Below are positions 22,401-22,985 of a stretch of 22,985 bases of DNA, piece after piece (the stretch's first letter is position 1; each line of letters starts with the position of its first letter). The DNA lies in assembly GCA_034696485.1 (NCBI GenBank), contig JAQIWT010000337.1, positions 1 through 22,985 of the forward strand, in the 5' to 3' direction. Both the position numbers and the translations under genes were made by a program. The notes beneath the pieces are model-generated. The model searched no databases. It was not told the DNA's origin and worked only from the letters and a program-made list of their open reading frames with translations. The stretch comes from Isohypsibius dastychi. Lineage: Eukaryota; Tardigrada; Eutardigrada; Parachela; Isohypsibiidae.

Positions 22401-22899
22401 ACTGAGTGTCACTTCCCCTTCTGACATGAGATGAGTCGAGCAAAAACTTCAGACAGTTTCCAGATCTCAGACAATCACAAACTCACCGAGAACCAATAAT
22501 CCAGTGCGAACCCAACTCAGCCGATTCGGTATGGCCGGTGCTCCATCTTGGTTATCAAGCGTGATGAGTCTCAGTCGCATCCATCGATAGAATCCTTTCT
22601 GAACCGGGATGGAGAAGCTGCTGGCCTGTCGCAATACGGGGCGCTTAGTCTTGACTCCTGATTCCGCCAACGCTTTCATGTTCTGCTGAGCAATATCGTT
22701 GCTGACAGCTGCAAAAACCATGATCTGAGATCCAAGTCCGATCGTAAGGACATGTGAGCCGTCTTCCGTCGAAACCCAGTCCAGAGTCACGTTCTGCTTC
22801 TGCTTGTGATGACCAGCATCGTGTGCATGTGAGGTGGAGCGGCGAATGGTTGCGAAAGATGTGCCATGGGGAATCAGTCCTTCATATCCGCTGAACACT
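10171..22899 (-). CDS. rbc-1: Rabconnectin-3 alpha / DMXL (Rav1-like) WD40 protein, 3' part of gene, 12 exons
   Basis: This is the large scaffold of the rabconnectin-3/RAVE system. With its WDR7-type beta partner the family binds the V1 sector, promotes V-ATPase assembly, and supports acidification of endosomes and synaptic vesicles. Exons on the minus strand: 22899-22487, 22285-21820, 21010-20625, 19903-19488, 16483-15930, 15472-14611, 14537-13784, 13729-13005, 12846-12421, 12204-12121, 11578-11030, 10458-10171. Phases agree throughout and give about 1,973 residues. Family landmarks seen in order are LDWVSTEDGSHVLTIG, DYVEIEAVPPLPLFALL, LGIGWWLRSN, NPLDAALFYLAMKRK, YFRAGCPLLALEVLSKLP, the join at HQEYLQ/ETFVKYM, and C-terminal WD40 repeats. 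The identification rests on recall of the DMXL family, not on a search. The N-terminal half and promoter lie outside the window. Confidence 0.93.
10459..11029 (-). other. rbc-1: 571-bp last intron of rbc-1, nearly filled by a fold-back element
   Basis: The donor is TTTCAG/GTAGGT and the acceptor GATTTTGTGTTTTCAG. Apart from the element at about 10491-11012, only about 50 bases of ordinary intron remain, a normal short nematode intron length. Confidence 0.9.
10491..11012. mobile_element. Fold-back (long inverted repeat) element inside the last rbc-1 intron
   Basis: Two arms of about 200-220 bases are inverted copies: left about 10498-10720, right about 10798-11014, with a loop of some 75 bases. 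The matching inner edge is CCACCGTTTA at 10681-10690 and TAAACGGTGG at 10828-10837. Arms are built from variants of GAACCGGTTC, CCCGTTTTCTTGAACC and TTTTTGTGAAC. AACATGTCAG (10481-10490) and AACACGTCAG (11013-11022) flank it and could be a 9-10-bp target duplication with one change, which would point to a Mutator-like origin. The outermost bases of the arms match poorly, so the exact ends are tentative. No transposase is encoded. Confidence 0.7.
11030..11578 (-). CDS. rbc-1: rbc-1 exon: C-terminal WD40 blades
   Basis: Strand and loop patterns of successive WD40 repeats are visible: LSGSTDGSIRLWEF, AAGDADGVVSFWQLG, IATAGHASESRNVAIWD and ITCGKKGDVCLFDVR. The last blade runs over the next splice site as LRQKFQ/AHDSAIRAIALDP, in phase 0. 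The Met at the exon start is internal, not an initiator: the acceptor TTTCAG abuts it directly. Confidence 0.95.
11579..12120 (-). other. 542-bp rbc-1 intron, nothing else recognised
   Basis: The donor is GTTAGT and the acceptor TTTCTTTCATTTCAG. It is A-rich on the plus strand with many AAAAA runs. No repeat or gene was found. Confidence 0.75.
12121..12204 (-). CDS. rbc-1: rbc-1 small exon of 28 codons
   Basis: It encodes LKGFNMPGFGNQHFANYIVG and RSGYMMQK, placed between CCTGTGGACGCAG and AAG/GTTAGT. Length 84 and phase 0 at both ends mean that it can be skipped without a frameshift. The Gly/aromatic-rich loop fits the variable segment before the conserved WD40 blades in the family. Confidence 0.75.
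12421..12846 (-). CDS. rbc-1: rbc-1 exon: ETFVKYMFKHRK, first blade(s) of the C-terminal WD40 region
   Basis: The acceptor TTGATATTTTAG precedes ETFVKYMFKHRKSELPSM. Further on, DIISAFASNCSNRKLIAVST reads as the start of the C-terminal propeller, with the strand-like KEIHEVNIAQLLD. Both ends are phase 0; the donor is TATGTG/GTAAGA. Confidence 0.9.
12465..12475 (+). other. RNA polymerase III B-box match inside an rbc-1 exon
   Basis: GGTTCGAGACC fits the B-box consensus, but no A-box at the right distance and no cloverleaf are present, so it is almost certainly chance coding sequence. Confidence 0.1.
13005..13729 (-). CDS. rbc-1: rbc-1 exon: acidic linker and LDDW/LDEFGTAPPQF block
   Basis: It contains VDYDSSESVASDEEEEPNEL, DPYSYSWAILRLVIIKV, KMLDDWQNSAMKTLDEFG and PPQFVPNTYSGYDFDP, then WSYLIHQEYLQ at its end. 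HQEYLQ/ETFVKYM across the next intron is a diagnostic DMXL join. The donor is TTCAG/GTTTGT at 13005/13004. Confidence 0.92.
13730..13783 (-). other. rbc-1: Candidate 54-nt in-frame intron (or retained exonic intron)
   Basis: It reads GTAAAC at the 5' end and TTTCTGTAG at the 3' end, and is A/T-rich compared with its flanks. Its length is a multiple of three with no in-frame stop, so both spliced and unspliced forms keep the frame. If retained it adds 18 residues (KRSAIRIEDNSDNKISVV-like); if removed, RRKS joins VISVVSSPAQDF. The length is typical of short nematode introns, so I favour removal. Confidence 0.55.
13784..14537 (-). CDS. rbc-1: rbc-1 exon: YGGNGGVLTSVYMELALL block
   Basis: It follows a 73-bp intron and opens with LYGGNGGVLTSVYMELALL, joining HHCQ in phase 0 as in the family. 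It carries a five-Gln run, then PMSISCDPVNLISNMSHDLL, LALSACTYQSLCDSD and MFGGGAKK. The 3' boundary depends on whether the 54-nt segment at 13730-13783 is removed; without removal the exon runs on unbroken to 13005. Confidence 0.88.
14611..15472 (-). CDS. rbc-1: rbc-1 exon: AGCPLLALEVLSKLP block, acidic and Ser/Arg linker, helical tail
   Basis: It starts with the conserved NHPIVVRH, then YFRAGCPLLALEVLSKLP, family hallmarks. It next has a linker with DWDDDDDQSE and FSRPVSRSPSPSRRSS, a likely disordered and phosphorylatable stretch. It finishes with helices QLKFIAGLKILMEELG, YILYMWLEKEVEILKLL and RRKIWLQNNQQLLRSLVHHC. The donor is CATTGTCAG/GTACGA at 14611/14610. Confidence 0.93.
15473..15929 (-). 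other. 457-bp rbc-1 intron, nothing else recognised
   Basis: The donor is GTTGGTTGGC and the acceptor CTTTGTATTCCAG. It is A/T-rich in the centre. Open frames running into it from both neighbouring exons are simple extensions. Confidence 0.75.
15930..16483 (-). CDS. rbc-1: rbc-1 exon: NPLDAALFYLAMKRK core of the Rav1p_C region
   Basis: This is the most recognisable exon, with NPLDAALFYLAMKRK, RWRKAALKNAFALLGKQRF, AAFFLLGGAVKDAIDI and DIQLALTVVRLYDGD. It is the helical repeat-like core shared by DMXL and yeast Rav1. It ends at NFYDYL plus AG, completing an Arg with the next exon (phase 2). The acceptor is TGTTTGCAG and the donor CTCAG/GTTGGT. Confidence 0.95.
16650..16696. repeat. Three tandem copies of a 15-16-bp repeat (AGCAGTCCGTACAAA type)
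   Basis: Units begin at 16650, 16665 and 16681, with one or two substitutions between them. They lie about 170 bases inside the 3' end of the long rbc-1 intron. Confidence 0.8.
16843..16873. promoter_or_regulatory. Divergent pair of CCAAT boxes
   Basis: CCAAT occurs at 16843-16847 and its reverse ATTGG at 16869-16873, 26 bases apart, both in the AGCCAAT / ATTGGCT context that NF-Y prefers. They are about 560 bases upstream of the first nested gene. The functional role is inferred. Confidence 0.25.
17377..17386 (+). promoter_or_regulatory. Candidate trans-splice (or cis) acceptor upstream of nested gene 1
   Basis: TACTTTCACAG ends at 17386, 49 bases before the ATG at 17436, with no ATG in between. 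It matches a nematode 3' splice consensus and would suit spliced-leader addition. No matching donor is obvious nearby, but this is not proven. Confidence 0.35.
17436..17690 (+). CDS. Nested small gene 1: 84-residue helical protein, unidentified
   Basis: It is an open single-exon frame ending at TAA 17688-17690. The upstream in-frame stretch runs back to a TAA before any other ATG, so this ATG is the first. The protein starts MEHIIDVFYPPEVLQEMGNN, then has a long predicted-helical stretch, IIKTVAYFLKLLEHFERKY and KAYKIITNAVEIMSYVRNL, rich in alternating hydrophobic and charged residues. It ends with a basic RRHRESNDLLV. There is no signal peptide, no clear membrane span and no cysteine. Poly(A) signals follow at 17811 and 17861. 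It lies on the strand opposite its host gene, within a host intron. No family is recognised; it could be a lineage-specific gene. Codon content and the clean 3' end favour a real gene. Confidence 0.6.
   Translation: MEHIIDVFYPPEVLQEMGNNAVEEFPTLTTIIKTVAYFLKLLEHFERKYPILYKAYKIITNAVEIMSYVRNLIRRHRESNDLLV
17811..17816 (+). terminator. Poly(A) signal of nested gene 1
   Basis: AATAAA 121 bases after the stop codon; a second AATAAA at 17861-17866 could be an alternative. Confidence 0.55.
17905..17912 (+). promoter_or_regulatory. Octamer ATGCAAAT between the nested genes
   Basis: A perfect ATGCAAAT, the classic POU-factor octamer, just after the end of nested gene 1 and about 420 bases before the putative first exon of nested gene 2. 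One 8-mer can occur by chance. The region 17870-18320 otherwise shows no gene that I can support and is the likely promoter of gene 2. Confidence 0.2.
18327..18457 (+). other. Candidate 5' UTR exon of nested gene 2
   Basis: It is flanked by TTTGCCTTCAG (ending 18326, a strong acceptor usable for spliced-leader addition) and by GGCAG/GTAAGG. It contains no ATG in 131 bases. More than one frame is open through it, so an upstream coding extension lacking an ATG cannot be fully excluded. Splicing to 18612 is inferred. Confidence 0.35.
18458..18611 (+). other. Candidate 154-bp intron in the 5' UTR of nested gene 2
   Basis: GTAAGG at the 5' end and TTTGATCAACAG at the 3' end leave 12 bases (GTTGGACAGGCT) before the ATG at 18624. 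Confidence 0.4.
18624..19028 (+). CDS. Nested small gene 2: 134-residue probable membrane protein with CxCxxC, unidentified
   Basis: The frame is open to TAA 19026-19028. Residues 1-60 are basic and Pro/Ser-rich (net positive; KSFGKRISLVKTRFK at 36-50). Residues 63-81 (AWKAICMVSVIFTFAHGAM) are hydrophobic and could cross a membrane once, with the basic side probably cytosolic. Near the end, PPCQCSNCTTTS holds Cys109, Cys111 and Cys114, a compact CxCxxC, followed by an aromatic FFTLFGF. No family is recognised. The start is the first in-frame ATG after a likely 5' UTR splice. AATAAA follows at 19298. It lies 0.93 kb downstream of nested gene 1 in the same orientation, and the two proteins are not similar to each other. 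The membrane assignment is moderate because the span is short and flanked by charges. Confidence 0.6.
   Translation: MAKIFKLPPGMAFSAPHIASVNSHAPPSSQHPMQGKSFGKRISLVKTRFKANNPKVWRYGGYAWKAICMVSVIFTFAHGAMKIADQINGAGVHLSESTIQGISSSIPPCQCSNCTTTSMFFTLFGFNNLPKDHG
19298..19303 (+). terminator. Poly(A) signal of nested gene 2
   Basis: AATAAA 270 bases after the stop codon, still inside the host intron and about 180 bases short of the host exon end. Confidence 0.55.
19488..19903 (-). CDS. rbc-1: rbc-1 exon: SLDQMHLLALANTVA to GIGWWLRSN
   Basis: It carries four blocks that I recognise from DMXL/Rav1 proteins: SLDQMHLLALANTVA, GLRYLLAVRQHVYL, YVAWAFHSE and LGIGWWLRSN, then KLAKNAFQ at the exon end. KLAKNAFQ joins in phase 0 to STQNPLDAALFYLA more than 3 kb away, exactly as in the family. 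The donor is TTTCAG/GTGAGT at 19488/19487. This join is what proves that the intervening 3 kb is intron. Confidence 0.93.
19904..20624 (-). other. 721-bp rbc-1 intron, nothing else recognised
   Basis: The donor is GTTGGT and the acceptor CTCTTTGTTACAG. The sequence is A/T-rich with many short A runs on the plus strand. Short open frames in it have no motif, so I see only intron. Confidence 0.7.
20625..21010 (-). CDS. rbc-1: rbc-1 exon: PPLPLF motif and acidic tract
   Basis: It contains DYVEIEAVPPLPLFALL, a hallmark block of the family. A long Asp/Glu run follows (DEDDLDDILDDDEDEEDRVD) and then a basic PRKKSRAAKLKG, which could be a localisation or binding patch. The exon ends HMHLP plus one base of the next codon. 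The acceptor is GAATTTCAG before 21010 and the donor is CCAG/GTTGGT. A second GT four bases on (GTAATC) would break the frame, so GTTGGT is preferred. Confidence 0.9.
21730..21742 (+). repeat. Uninterrupted G run of 13 in an rbc-1 intron
   Basis: Thirteen G followed by TGGCAAA, within the 809-bp intron 21011-21819. The rest of that intron (about 21020-21720) shows no gene that I can support. Confidence 0.95.
21820..22285 (-). CDS. rbc-1: rbc-1 exon: MDNEMYVYSQW block and basic linker
   Basis: The acceptor is TTTGTTTTGTTTCAG before 22285, entering at phase 1, and the donor is CACG/GTGAGT at 21820/21819. The exon opens with the conserved MDNEMYVYSQW. It continues with a Ser/Lys-rich segment (about residues 45-80 of the exon), then a helical part with LFEAARIAAPVLPQYHPKQL and a leucine-rich stretch LKRVQAILAHLLRC. 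These are typical of the region between the N-terminal WD40 set and the Rav1p_C core. Confidence 0.9.
22487..22899 (-). CDS. rbc-1: rbc-1 exon (first in window): start of the Rav1p_C-type region
   Basis: It contains LDWVSTEDGSHVLTIG and, near the end, LSWVRTGLLVLG, which joins across the next intron to MDNEMYVYSQW; this is a recognised DMXL/Rav1 stretch. The donor is GTTCTCG/GTGAGT at 22487/22486. The acceptor chosen is TTATCTTTGTAG before 22899 (phase 2). The frame stays open upstream into a run of prolines encoded by poly-C, but I treat that as intron. The upstream boundary is the least certain in the gene. Confidence 0.75.
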
Positions 22900-22956
22900 C
22901 TACAAAGATAATGAACAGTATTAGAATGATCCCAAGCGAAAGGACCAGCCAGAACT

Positions 22957-22976
22957 GGGGGGGGGGGGGGGGGGGG
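22957..22976 (+). repeat. Uninterrupted G run of 20
   Basis: Twenty consecutive G on the plus strand (C on the rbc-1 coding strand), in what I take to be the intron upstream of the first exon in the window. Such tracts can form G-quadruplexes; in C. elegans they are deletion-prone without the DOG-1/FANCJ helicase. Confidence 0.95.
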
Positions 22977-22985
22977 CAAAAAATA

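Noticed and set aside
22900..22979. Extension of the first rbc-1 exon into a run of prolines
   Set aside because: The prolines come only from the G/C homopolymer, and a good acceptor (TTATCTTTGTAG) separates it from the conserved exon.

Overview
This is eukaryotic DNA, most likely from a free-living nematode of the Caenorhabditis type. On the minus strand, conserved coding blocks are split by introns with GT donors and TTTNCAG-like acceptors, AATAAA poly(A) signals are present, and there are no bacterial-style gene starts or operons. The species cannot be named from the sequence alone.

Right half (about 9.94-22.9 kb, minus strand): the 3' portion of one large gene, the rabconnectin-3 alpha / DMXL1-DMXL2 / yeast Rav1 orthologue (rbc-1 in C. 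elegans). I placed twelve exons whose splice phases all agree. Together they encode about 1,970 C-terminal residues: the Rav1p_C region, acidic and Ser/Arg-rich linkers, and a C-terminal WD40 set ending at a stop at 10171-10173. The 5' end lies beyond the right edge. With its WDR7 (rabconnectin-3 beta) partner, this protein family promotes V-ATPase assembly and endosomal or synaptic-vesicle acidification.

Inside the gene: the 3,004-bp intron at 16484-19487 carries two small genes on the opposite (plus) strand, 84 and 134 residues long. Each has its own poly(A) signal and I recognise neither. The last intron is almost filled by a ~520-bp fold-back element. Two introns carry pure G runs of 13 and 20. 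One exon contains an in-frame 54-nt segment with good splice signals.

Left half (1-9.9 kb): no intact gene that I can support. It consists of three head-to-tail, diverged and partly deleted copies of one multi-kilobase unit (A, about 150-5067; B, about 5770-7555; C, about 7556-9720). Copy A is enlarged by a ~260-bp tandem array and by a plus-strand gene remnant with frameshifts and stops. Copy B carries a different short remnant. Exactly at the A/B junction sits a 702-bp fold-back transposon-like element with 22-bp palindromic GGCCGCGGCC repeats in its arms. The uninterrupted B/C junction serves as an empty-site control and reveals an AAT target duplication.

Overall: a conserved housekeeping/neuronal gene ends next to a decaying, repeat-rich region, and the most novel-looking items are the two nested orphan genes and the two fold-back elements.
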